Shown here one piece after another: positions 35,001-43,634 of a stretch of 64,000 nucleotides of DNA. The DNA lies in NCBI RefSeq assembly GCF_002104995.1, contig NW_024468255.1, forward strand, positions 62,001 to 126,000. Reading direction: 5' to 3'. The position numbers and the translations under genes were made by a program. The notes below the pieces were generated by a model. The model was not told the DNA's origin. It was given only the letters and a program-made list of their open reading frames with translations, and ran no database searches. Positions within the stretch are counted from its first letter, which is position 1, and every line of letters starts with the position of its first letter. The DNA is from Linderina pennispora. Taxonomy: Eukaryota > Kickxellomycota > Kickxellomycetes > Kickxellales > Kickxellaceae.

Positions 35001-36440
35001 TTTCGTCATATACGAAACTGCCAAGCATGTTTAAACATGATCCCCAGGCGGCCTGCGACCTATGATACTGGTCATCCAGCTCCTCATCCAATAGCCCCTG
35101 GAGCATTGATCTGTCGAGCCTGTCAAGATTATATCTGTCTCGTCGAGCCCAGATCACATTAGTACAGAAACTGAGGAGTAGGATATTGTTGAAACGAATG
35201 TACGGCAGATGACGTTGGCGAGCGGCGGTGGGGATACTAACCCGTCATTGACAAGATTTCAACTTGGGCAATAGGGACAAGCCCGGCGATTTTCAGGAAC
35301 TCTGTGCGCTAGCAGACAGGCCGATCTGTAGCGAGGACAGCTGGGGCAAAGGACTCAAGACGCTTGTCAGATTCACATTCAACGAAACATACCTAATAAG
35401 GTTGGAGATATCGGCTTAAGCGGATTTCCAAGGCTCCCTGCTAACCACTGAGTCATGGTCTATTCTACATGGCAGCGAACAGGGGATGATCGAAATTGGC
35501 ATAATGCTGTATATGGTTATACTGCGAGCATGCGAGGAGCGCTGGTGCTGAGAGCCACTGGGTATGTCTGCAGAGCAGGCTAGTGAGCCATAGGAGTCTA
35601 AACAGTTGCTTGTGAGCAACATTAATAAGACTCCTAGTAAAACTACTACTGCTGCATTGCCGCGGTTCAAGGATCTGAACGTCGCACTGTGGATGTACAT
35701 TGTACCTGTGGTTCCAAATCCTTATGATTTTAGGAACCCATGGATCAAGACCTTTAGGTCACAATGGCCGGCCATACTATTCCAGGCGACCGGCGCCACT
35801 ACTTAGACGGGCACCTGCCCTTTCACCTGGCGATTCCTTCTTCCTTCTTTCATACAGCATATTTCATACGTTCAATATACGTCGTGGAAAGGTGCTTGGA
35901 GAGTAAACGTGTTCTAGACAGTTGCAGGAGGCTGTCTATCTAAGTGTATTGTATCCGAGACACAGCAGTGCCTACCCCTGGGTTGGATCCTTGGAGCAAC
36001 CATTTTGTGCTGCGATTTCTATGGCTGGTGTCATGGAAAAACAGCAGGGTCTTGCCGCCAGCGCATATACACAAGTGTGCCAGAAAAGTAGATGTGTGTG
36101 CATGAGTTGGTATTTACTCGGTTATCGAGCGCAAGTCGGGGCACGATTTTTGGAAAGAGCTAGAACTCTACCGCCTTTACCTGCAGCCCCAGTGTCCAAC
36201 TCCATACGCTGCGCCGGGCTAGTACACTGGCATTCCCTAAGGCAGCTGAAGGTGAATCTGTATTGTCTATATAGTGGTGGTCTTTGTCAAACTGGTGGTC
36301 GTACCTGTAAATTTATATGCAATTGAGGATTTTAACGCCATAACCGAGCCCGGGCATGAGGGCTGTGTAGCCTGCCATGATAGGGCTCGCAGTAAAGGCA
36401 TTTTTCTTCCCGTTCATTTATACCCTATTTACTCTCCCTC
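32007..36440. other. 4.4-kb A+T-rich tract without intact genes
   Basis: The tract between RPN13 and the cysteine synthase is visibly richer in A and T than the gene regions. Only short frames are present, none with family features and none with a promoter like the neighbours. I saw no terminal repeats, transposase or reverse-transcriptase motifs. Part of it (33260-33930) looks like a decayed gene and is listed separately. Confidence 0.5.
33260..33930 (+). pseudogene. possible decayed gene, family unknown
   Basis: Two consecutive frames have protein-like composition: 33260-33598 (with FPKLKEIHLDYYPL and TFIIIDISGYEVYG) and an ATG-less frame from about 33672 to 33934 (with LIVGVIYSPEV and TLMAPSLLKLAVSYGML). 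They are separated by stops. The first piece vaguely recalls leucine-rich F-box-type proteins. No intact start or full-length frame exists. It may also be chance coding-like sequence. Confidence 0.25.
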
Positions 36441-37595
36441 ATGTCCAATTCAAGCACCTGGATAGCAGCACCGGCCGCAGCCCTCGCGCTGTATGTAGCA
36501 TGGCGCATGCTCGCAACACGAGAACGCACACGGCCAGCACCCATTAACGGCGTAGTAGGACTGATTGGCAATACGCCGCTGATCCGCATCAACAGTCTCT
36601 CCGAGGCGACCGGGTGTGAGATCCTGGCCAAAGTGGAGTACATGAACCCGGGCGGCAGCTCCAAGGACCGCATCGCACTGTATCTGATCGAGCAAGCTGA
36701 AAGCCACGGCGAGCTGACGCCCGGCGGCTGCATCTTCGAGGGCACATCGGGCTCGACTGGGATCTCTCTAGCAATGGTGGCGCGGGCCAAGGGCTACACA
36801 TGCCACATCGTAATGCCCAATGACATGGCGATCGAAAAGTCGCAGCTTCTGGAGCGTCACGGGGCGACTGTCGAGCGCGTCACGCCGTGCTCGATCGTGG
36901 ACACGGGCCATTATGTCAACGTGGCGAGGCAGCGGGCCAAGGAGTTCAGCGTAGACGGGCAACGTGGGTATTTCGTCGACCAGTTCGAGAACCCGCGCAA
37001 TGCCGAGGCGCATTTCCGCACCACGGGACCCGAGATTCTGGCGCAGGCCGGCCCATTCGATGCGTTTGTGCATGGCTCGGGCACTGGTGGGACGATCGCC
37101 GGCGTCACGTATTTCCTGAAGCCGCGGATGCCCGGGCTCAAGTGCTTTTTGGCTGACCCGCAAGGCTCCGGGCTGGCCAATAAGGTCAACCATGGCGTCA
37201 TGTTTGCCGAAACCGAGCGCGAGGGCACGCGGCGGCGGCAGCAGGTCGATACGCTGGTCGAGGGCGTCGGGCTGAATCGGCTCACCAGGAACTTTGCCAC
37301 GCTGTTCGCTGGCCAGCGGTGTCTGCTGGATGGCGCTGTGTCGGTGTCTGACCAGGAGGCGGTGGCGATGAGCCGCTGGCTGATGAACAAGGACGGGCTG
37401 TTTGTCGGCAGCTCGGCCGCCATTAACTGCGTTGCTGCAGTGCGCATTGCGCGCAGGCTGGGCCGGGGCAAGCGCGTAGTGACTATCCTGGCTGACAGCG
37501 GCCAGCGCCATCTGACAAAGTTCTGGAATGACGACAAGATGCGGGAAATGGGATATTCTGTCGATTGCCCCGAGTCCTTGGATGCCTTTCTGTGA
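36441..37595 (+). CDS. MCY1: cysteine synthase 2-type PLP enzyme, membrane-anchored (Mcy1-like)
   Basis: A 384-residue fold-type II PLP enzyme. Lys75 in GGSSKDRI is the PLP lysine, TSGSTG (102-107) is the substrate/carboxylate loop, and GSGTGGTIAG is the PLP phosphate loop. The first 25 residues hold a hydrophobic helix (WIAAPAAALALYVAWRML) ahead of a basic stretch, matching the signal anchor of the fungal cysteine synthase 2 subfamily, whose yeast member Mcy1 (YGR012W) sits in the mitochondrial outer membrane. The expected reaction is O-acetylserine plus sulfide to cysteine, although Mcy1-type members have uncertain activity in vivo. Confidence 0.9.
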   Translation: MSNSSTWIAAPAAALALYVAWRMLATRERTRPAPINGVVGLIGNTPLIRINSLSEATGCEILAKVEYMNPGGSSKDRIALYLIEQAESHGELTPGGCIFEGTSGSTGISLAMVARAKGYTCHIVMPNDMAIEKSQLLERHGATVERVTPCSIVDTGHYVNVARQRAKEFSVDGQRGYFVDQFENPRNAEAHFRTTGPEILAQAGPFDAFVHGSGTGGTIAGVTYFLKPRMPGLKCFLADPQGSGLANKVNHGVMFAETEREGTRRRQQVDTLVEGVGLNRLTRNFATLFAGQRCLLDGAVSVSDQEAVAMSRWLMNKDGLFVGSSAAINCVAAVRIARRLGRGKRVVTILADSGQRHLTKFWNDDKMREMGYSVDCPESLDAFL

Positions 37596-38090
37596 AGTTT
37601 TTTTCCCCCCACAGTTTGTCTCAAGAGCTTTGGCACATTAACATGCTTTTTCTTGTGTAAAAATTTTTATTCTGGAGCTCTCTCCCCAAAGAGAACAGCA
37701 GCTTGGAAGGCTCCCCCGGTTGCAACAAACAAGGGGCTGGGATCAACGGAGCCATGTGGGTGAGCACCTAAGATTTTCTCGCCAACAGGATGGTTTCTGC
37801 AGACCGCTTGGCGACTCATGGCGACTTGCTTCTGCTCTCTATTTTTCCTCTTTGTCACCCTTTAAAGCCACACGTTTGTGCTGGTTCCTAGCTTAGGCGC
37901 TTACTCATTATCCACTGGCTGTGGCGAGCTGTGTACCCTTGGATGCACGCCCGTATTCGTCACCAACCACAAAGGCACCCTATTTTGTTTGCAGCAGCCA
38001 CTCCTCTACTGCTCCCCCTCCTCAACCGCCTGGCGTTTCATCTCCACACGCTAAGCGCCTGCTTTTCTCCCTATACTTTCCCAGCGCAAT
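37596..38090. other. intergenic between MCY1 and the APH-like gene
   Basis: No gene seen; pyrimidine-rich just before the next ATG. Confidence 0.4.
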
Positions 38091-39614
38091 ATGTCAGGTA
38101 TATCACCGGACCACCTGGACGACCAGCCGTTCAGCACCGATTTCCTCGATGCCTTCGACGACATCGACCGCAACATTCGCAGTCTCATCGACAACCAGAA
38201 ATACCTCGGATCCCCGCCGCTCTCAGTCGCCAGCACCGCCAGCATCAGCCGGCCAGCGCCTGAGAACGATGACGAGGAGGCAGCCGTGGCGTTTCTGTGC
38301 AGTGCCCTACCGCACTACGAGGGCCCAACACCAATATTCTACGACAGCCTGGATTCTGCGCTCGACGCATACGCTAAGGAAACCGAGGATGTGCCGGAGG
38401 AGGAGTCGGTGGAGGATGCAGCATGGGAATGCGTGGAGACTAGCCAGGTGGATGATGACGGACTGGACAACTACCAGGGGTGGATTGACTTCGAGCTGGT
38501 AATGGAGATAGCGCAGAAAATATTGCCTGTGGATGGCGCATGCACGACTGGGGCGCGGTCCGAGACTGACTACATGCTGGTTTACGAGATTGTCCCGGCT
38601 GACAGCACTGAGGCATTGTGGGTTTTGCAGGTGCCCCGGCCCGGGGTGCCTGCCAGGGTGCTTGAGAGCGAGATTCTGACAGTGACGTACGTTGGGCAGA
38701 ACTCGGGCCTGCCAGTGCCCGTTGTGTGGAGCTACGACTTCGATCCGGCCAATTCGGTCGGCGTGCCCTATGCGATCATGTCGAAGCTGCCGGGCGTCTC
38801 GCTGGCCAAGTCCTGGTATACCATGACTGCTCTGCAGAAGCGCTCGGCGCTGGCGCAGATTGCTGACGTGGTCGTGCAGCTCTCACAGCTCGAGTTCCCG
38901 CTCATTGGCTCACTGCGGCTCGAAGACAATCTGCCCACCATTGGGCCCGTGCTCGACCCGCGCCAGATCGAAGACGGCTACTGTGACGTAGACATGCAGT
39001 ACGGCCCGTTCACCACCACCATCGACTACTACCGTGCCATGATCAATGCCTCCTCCGCAGCGCTACAAATACTGGACGGCACTACGGGCCTGTCGCTCGA
39101 CCAGATCGAAATTGCCCAGTACCTGGATATGTCGGAGCATTTTGCCTGCACAGCGTACAATCAGGGACCGTTCGCCGTGTCGCTGTGCAACTTTGACCGC
39201 CACCATTTTCTATTCAACTCCGATTTCCGCCTGACCGGGATTGTGGACTGGTCATTCAGCGCTATCAAGCCCCTGCCGACGCTGCTACAGGCACCATCGT
39301 TTGCCTTTGACGATACTCCGCGCTGGGAGCCAATTCTGTTGGAGCCCCGCAATGCCTACCGCCGCAACCTTGTCCGGTACCGCCAGTGGTTCAAGGCTGG
39401 TGTGCAAAAGTCTGCCTGGGCCTTGTTGGGCAAAAGTACATCCGAGGTGTTTGCTGAGCTGGTCAATTCCGGATACTGGCGGTACAAGTTTGAGAGCGAG
39501 ATCATGGAGCATGTGCGGTACTCCAACCCGTGGTCCTTCCGCGCTATCTGGGAGCATATACACAAGGGCGAGGACTTTGCCATGTGGTTTGCATCGTTGC
39601 GTGCAGATGAGTAA
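38091..39614 (+). CDS. aminoglycoside-phosphotransferase-like kinase-fold protein, diverged
   Basis: A 507-residue cytosolic protein. The first 140 residues are acidic and disordered. The rest has the APH-type kinase layout: an N-lobe with LQVPRPG, the segment YAIMSKLPGVSL (hinge), then CNFDRHHFLFNSDFRLTGIVDW (about 366-387). That segment corresponds to the catalytic loop (normally H-x-D, N five residues on) and the metal-binding I-D-W motif (here VDW, Asp386). The first residue of H-x-D is Asn367 and the base would be Asp369, so activity is uncertain. Fungal APH-like families phosphorylate small molecules or are pseudokinases; the substrate is unknown. Confidence 0.7.
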   Translation: MSGISPDHLDDQPFSTDFLDAFDDIDRNIRSLIDNQKYLGSPPLSVASTASISRPAPENDDEEAAVAFLCSALPHYEGPTPIFYDSLDSALDAYAKETEDVPEEESVEDAAWECVETSQVDDDGLDNYQGWIDFELVMEIAQKILPVDGACTTGARSETDYMLVYEIVPADSTEALWVLQVPRPGVPARVLESEILTVTYVGQNSGLPVPVVWSYDFDPANSVGVPYAIMSKLPGVSLAKSWYTMTALQKRSALAQIADVVVQLSQLEFPLIGSLRLEDNLPTIGPVLDPRQIEDGYCDVDMQYGPFTTTIDYYRAMINASSAALQILDGTTGLSLDQIEIAQYLDMSEHFACTAYNQGPFAVSLCNFDRHHFLFNSDFRLTGIVDWSFSAIKPLPTLLQAPSFAFDDTPRWEPILLEPRNAYRRNLVRYRQWFKAGVQKSAWALLGKSTSEVFAELVNSGYWRYKFESEIMEHVRYSNPWSFRAIWEHIHKGEDFAMWFASLRADE

Positions 39615-40025
39615 AAAACGGGTTTGTGCCGGTCATTTTCAGTTATTGTATTATATTTTTCGGTTCATTTGCTTGTCCGGAAGACCTCATGCGTGCGGAC
39701 TATTCTTAAGCCATATTGCTTAGGTCAGTGGGGGAAAAATGAATCGCCGATCTGCCCTCGACACGATGTGCTCTACCGTGTACGATATATGGAGGCCCAT
39801 TGCATGCATGCATTGTAAGGATGGTGGGTGATCAGTCCAGGTGCATGGTCACTCGTCATGGCTAGAAGAAAGTTTCTGTGCTTTTGGTCACTTCCCCGAG
39901 CTAGAAAGCGACTATAAAAGACACCCGTCACCCCACACTATATTCATTTTCTCTCCTACTTCCAACATAGCACCAGCTAATACACAAATATTCACCACTG
40001 CTGTTAACCACCCCCCTCATTTTCC
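39615..40025. other. intergenic with the promoter of membrane protein 1
   Basis: No gene seen. TATAAAAG at 39913-39920 lies 113 bp before the next ATG. Confidence 0.5.
39913..39920 (+). promoter_or_regulatory. TATA box of small membrane protein 1
   Basis: TATAAAAG, 113 bp before the ATG at 40026. Confidence 0.6.
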
Positions 40026-40349
40026 ATGGGCTCCTCAGTTCTATCTGGTGACGCCACCGCCGGAATCGCCATTGGCATAATAATTACCTTCCTCATCATC
40101 GTGTTCGCTATCCAAATCTTGGCCAATATCCGGTCACGCCGCCAAAATACTCTTGGCGCGGGTCATTTCACGAAACCGCCAATGGCACCCCCTGCCAAGA
40201 TCTCCACGCTCAGCGTCAAAGCCGCTGTTGTCAAGCCCAGCATACCGGGAGATATAGGCAGCGGTAAGGGTGCTGGCGAGCTGCGCTGGATCCCAGCCGA
40301 TAAATCGGCTGTACCTAAAGACACCATCACCGAAGTCATAGACCATTGA
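40026..40349 (+). CDS. small single-pass membrane protein 1 of a tandem group of four
   Basis: A 107-residue protein. A short Ser/Gly/Asp head (1-11) is followed by one hydrophobic helix (about 12-33, AGIAIGIIITFLIIVFAIQIL) and a basic stop-transfer stretch (RSRR). The remaining tail is hydrophilic with a GKGAGELRW segment (about 82-90). There is no cleavable signal peptide, so topology is probably head outside and tail in the cytosol. The same plan, and a GKGxE motif, recurs in the three genes that follow. Family unknown. Confidence 0.7.
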   Translation: MGSSVLSGDATAGIAIGIIITFLIIVFAIQILANIRSRRQNTLGAGHFTKPPMAPPAKISTLSVKAAVVKPSIPGDIGSGKGAGELRWIPADKSAVPKDTITEVIDH

Positions 40350-40722
40350 TATAGCGGTATGCAGATAATCGTGCATGTATTTTTAAAATAATAAGCCCTT
40401 TTCGCTATTCCGTTTGCCTGGAATGAAAATGTATGTCTGTCTCGCGGCCGGAAGAAATCACGAAAGCGCGTCTCTATCCAAACAACAGTTGGAAGCTAGG
40501 TAGAAGAAATCAGCATGGATGAACAAGGCTTTGGCTGTGCAATCCGTAAATCATACGTCCCCCTCCCCAAAAATAAAGAAAACGAATATAATTTTTTTCT
40601 CCCAGACGGGCGCTTAAAAGCAAAAGCGGCATTTAGTATAAAACAGAGGAAAAGGACGCCAGTACCAAGGGTTTTGCAAGCAAAACATCACTATTTCTAT
40701 TTTATCTTAATCTTTCTCTACT
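40350..40722. other. intergenic with the promoter of membrane protein 2
   Basis: TATAAAA at 40637-40643 lies 86 bp before the next ATG. Nothing else seen. Confidence 0.5.
40637..40643 (+). promoter_or_regulatory. TATA box of small membrane protein 2
   Basis: TATAAAA, 86 bp before the ATG at 40723. Confidence 0.6.
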
Positions 40723-41607
40723 ATGACTTCTGGCGGAGCTATCGCAGGAATCGTCGTCGGGTCGGTCGCCGGCGCCGCATTAATCTTGGCCATCGCCTAT
40801 GTTGCCATCCGTAACAGCAGGAAGCCACGGGAAAAGCCCATGCTGGAAATGGCCCTTCCCAATACTGTCGAGTCTGATGACCCCGAAAACCAGACTTCGT
40901 CCAGTGTCAGCGTTGAGACGCCGACTGGCAGAAAACACCAGGCACCGGTTCGCCCCGCCGCCGCTGGCAATCCAGACCAGTCGTCCGACATCGCTATTTT
41001 TGCCAGTGCTCCCGTCAGCTATCCAACTGTCGACATTAACACACCCACGTACATAGCCGCTAACGATGCGTCGAGCAGCAGTAACTCTGTGCATAGCAGC
41101 GGCCATAACCATCAGGACGACCATACGGTACCGGGCCCGGTCGCTGCAGATAGCGGCACGAATAATATGGGCACAATTGCTGTTAACGGTGCAAATGATA
41201 TGGGCGCAACTGCTGTTAACGGTGCAAATGATATGGGCGCAATTGCGGCTAGCGGTGGGAATGATACAGGCACAGTTGCAGTCAACGGTGGACACTATAT
41301 GAGCGCAACTGCAGGTAGCGGTGGGAATAATACAGGCACGATTGCAACTACTGAGGTACCGGCGACGTCCGGTGCTGGGGCTGTCAGCAGCCATCATGGC
41401 ACATCGTCTGCTGCACCTACTCTCCAAACAACCAGCCATGGCACCAGCAATACCCAGCACTCTTCGAACTACGGTACCAGCAATAATCATCACTCCTCAA
41501 GCCATGATACCGGCACTCACCACCACTCCAGCTACGACTACGGGTCGTCATCGTATGATAATTCTACGAACTATGACACGGGGGGAGGATTCTCGAGCGA
41601 CTGGTAG
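40723..41607 (+). CDS. single-pass membrane protein 2 with 11-residue repeats
   Basis: A 294-residue protein with the same plan as its neighbours. Short head SGGA, one Gly/Ala-rich helix (about 6-29), then a basic NSRKPREK. The long tail contains SSDIAIF (about 87-93; compare ATDIGIF in membrane protein 3), six 11-residue repeats (147-212; unit like GTIAVNGANDM) and a Ser/His/Tyr-rich C-terminus (about 225-294). The tail looks disordered. Repeats and His-rich end suggest an adhesive or scaffold role, but this is a guess. Confidence 0.7.
   Translation: MTSGGAIAGIVVGSVAGAALILAIAYVAIRNSRKPREKPMLEMALPNTVESDDPENQTSSSVSVETPTGRKHQAPVRPAAAGNPDQSSDIAIFASAPVSYPTVDINTPTYIAANDASSSSNSVHSSGHNHQDDHTVPGPVAADSGTNNMGTIAVNGANDMGATAVNGANDMGAIAASGGNDTGTVAVNGGHYMSATAGSGGNNTGTIATTEVPATSGAGAVSSHHGTSSAAPTLQTTSHGTSNTQHSSNYGTSNNHHSSSHDTGTHHHSSYDYGSSSYDNSTNYDTGGGFSSDW
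41161..41358 (+). repeat. six 33-bp coding repeats
   Basis: Six head-to-tail units of 33 bp encode the 11-residue repeats of membrane protein 2. The first three units are nearly identical and the later ones drift, so slippage followed by divergence is likely. Confidence 0.85.
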
Positions 41608-42188
41608 TTGCTCTTGTAGTTATCGTAAAAAAAAGTAAATGAAAGATGAGCATGTGTAGATTTTAGAACTCAGCACTCCAGGTGAGTCATCGTATCATTC
41701 TCCTGGCGGCCGTTGTAAACAAGCACAGGGTATTCAGTGTCAATGTACGACCGGTGTGTTCTATATGATAACCAGCGGGCGGCTATTGTGTATGTATTTG
41801 CCCCACACATGTTAACACCACAACAGCGCAAACCCCGCCCCGCTGCCAGCCACCGCTTTCGAGATATTCATGTGCTGGCTTAAAGGCCAAAAACAACAGT
41901 GTTCACATTGGAATTTGATTTCTTGTGTAGGAAAAAATCTGCAGATCCCGAGAATATTTTTAAACATGCAACTCACAGTGAGGGGTCAGCGGGGGCCAAT
42001 GCTACAAAAACAAATGAGGTTGGGGTGGAGAAAGGACGCAGTGAAAGTGGTTGTGATGTGATACGCCTGTTCAGGCTAGCGCAAAAAACCAGGAATATCA
42101 TGCAAGATCCACTGGCCGACACTAGCAACTAACCTCTTTCTCCTCTACACTTGCATATTCTGTATTTTCATTTTCTCGCACTTCAACA
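41608..42188. other. intergenic between membrane proteins 2 and 3
   Basis: No gene supported; short frames without family features. Confidence 0.4.
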
Positions 42189-42521
42189 ATGGTATCGGAA
42201 GGAGTCGAAGCCGCTATTGCCATCGGATCCGTTGCTGGACTCTGCATCCTCTATGTGGTTATTTCCAAGCTCGCTGACATATTCTTCCCCAGCAGCGAGC
42301 CGCGCCACCCGAAGCCCAAGATCAGCCAGCACCTGCTGGCCAAGCCCGAGCTCGAGGAGGTGGTAATTGAGAGCGCCCACAAAGCTAAGATATCAAAGGA
42401 GACGCAGCGGGGGAAGGGCCAGGAGTTTGCTACCGACATTGGCATATTTGGCGGAAATGAGGCCTCGCAGGCATATGTCGGCGGAGCAAACGGGGGTTAT
42501 GCCACCACTAACATCTCGTAG
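42189..42521 (+). CDS. small single-pass membrane protein 3 of the tandem group
   Basis: A 110-residue protein. Head SEGVE, helix (about 7-28, EAAIAIGSVAGLCILYVVISKL), then a hydrophilic tail with basic patches, GKGQEF (about 75-80) and ATDIGIF (about 81-87). These two motifs link it to membrane proteins 1, 2 and 4. The Gly-x-x-x-Ala pattern in the helix could allow helix packing. Function unknown. Confidence 0.7.
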   Translation: MVSEGVEAAIAIGSVAGLCILYVVISKLADIFFPSSEPRHPKPKISQHLLAKPELEEVVIESAHKAKISKETQRGKGQEFATDIGIFGGNEASQAYVGGANGGYATTNIS

Positions 42522-42837
42522 ATTCGAGAAGGACAATTGAATACAATATTGTGGTTTCTTCTCCAGCTTGCTCGCTGCACATCACATCACACGGAGGTAG
42601 CAGTGGCAAGGGAATTTGTGGGGTCCATTGGCAGGCATGCTGTCACCAGGTCATGGTGGTTCTTTTTAACACAGCCAAGACCTTCGGCATGAGCTTGGCG
42701 GCATCAGGACGCTATTGGTGTCGTTAAATATTGCTCTTCCTTTTTTTTTTCTTCTTCTTCGTCTTTGTCTTTATCTTTGTCTTCAAGTAAACGAGCCTTC
42801 CTCTTCGTACAATACATTTTTCTGCTTCTTTTTGAAT
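42522..42837. other. intergenic between membrane proteins 3 and 4
   Basis: No gene seen; a long pyrimidine tract at 42735-42790 precedes the next gene. Confidence 0.4.
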
Positions 42838-43260
42838 ATGTCGCCAGGTGATATTTCTTTCACTGTGGTTGCTATAATAATTGTTATTGTGTCCGCTACC
42901 TTAACTTTGTGTTTTTCCGTGGATATTATTTATTACCTTGGGTTTTTACTGCGCAGCCTTGTTGAGCGACTGTGGAGATGGGTTTGCCTGCTTCCATACA
43001 GATTGTCGGCCAGCTTTGGCCGGCTCAGGGATAGAGTCAAGGCTGCTAAGTGGAGAAGAGACTCCAACGCATCTGCATATGAAGCAGCATATCTAGGGAC
43101 ACCGGTTGTTGTTCCTGAGAAGACTGCATATGGCAAGGGAAAGGAGCTTCTCAAACGCTCACTGACCTACTGCAGTTATGTAAGCTCAGTCACTACCGCT
43201 AAGGACTCAGTTGCCATTTCAATGCCTGGCGGGGACAGCGACAGCAAGCACCCCAAGTAG
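42838..43260 (+). CDS. small single-pass membrane protein 4 of the tandem group
   Basis: A 140-residue protein starting at the ATG at 42838; the frame is open to 42715, but the upstream part is a pyrimidine-tract translation. Head SPGD, one long hydrophobic segment (about 6-38), then an Arg-rich segment (RDRVKAAKWRRD) and a tail with GTPVVVPEK and YGKGKELLKRS. The GKGxE motif ties it to membrane proteins 1 and 3. Function unknown. Confidence 0.6.
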   Translation: MSPGDISFTVVAIIIVIVSATLTLCFSVDIIYYLGFLLRSLVERLWRWVCLLPYRLSASFGRLRDRVKAAKWRRDSNASAYEAAYLGTPVVVPEKTAYGKGKELLKRSLTYCSYVSSVTTAKDSVAISMPGGDSDSKHPK

Positions 43261-43634
43261 CTTTCATACTTGTCAAGATGGTTATTACACTGCTTACCTG
43301 ATACCCTCTGAATGGTCTCCAATAGTAATCATTTGAGTTCCTTGGTGACCTTTACATAGGATGCTGTGGGCAAACCTCCATGTTGCTCCATCAACCACAG
43401 CGCCTTATATCACTACAAGCTATTGCTGCATATTTCTCGCCAATTTCAGTGTAAGGACTTGCCACCATTGGCGCTGTCAATAAAGTTCTATATAGCATAC
43501 GCAGAACTGACTTGATGTGTTATCCGAAAGCTTGATCCCCTAATAACAGCTGTCGATGCATCGCTGGCCGGGATTTCCCTTTCCTTCACCTAGTATCTTC
43601 AGTTACTTGCCTACTTTATAATTTTAAAACCAGA
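43261..43634. other. intergenic before COG5
   Basis: No gene seen. Confidence 0.4.

Noticed and set aside
34893-35162. 89-codon plus-strand frame with several Cys/His
   Set aside because: Resembles a zinc-finger tail only loosely; no regular spacing, and it lies in the A+T-rich gene-poor tract.
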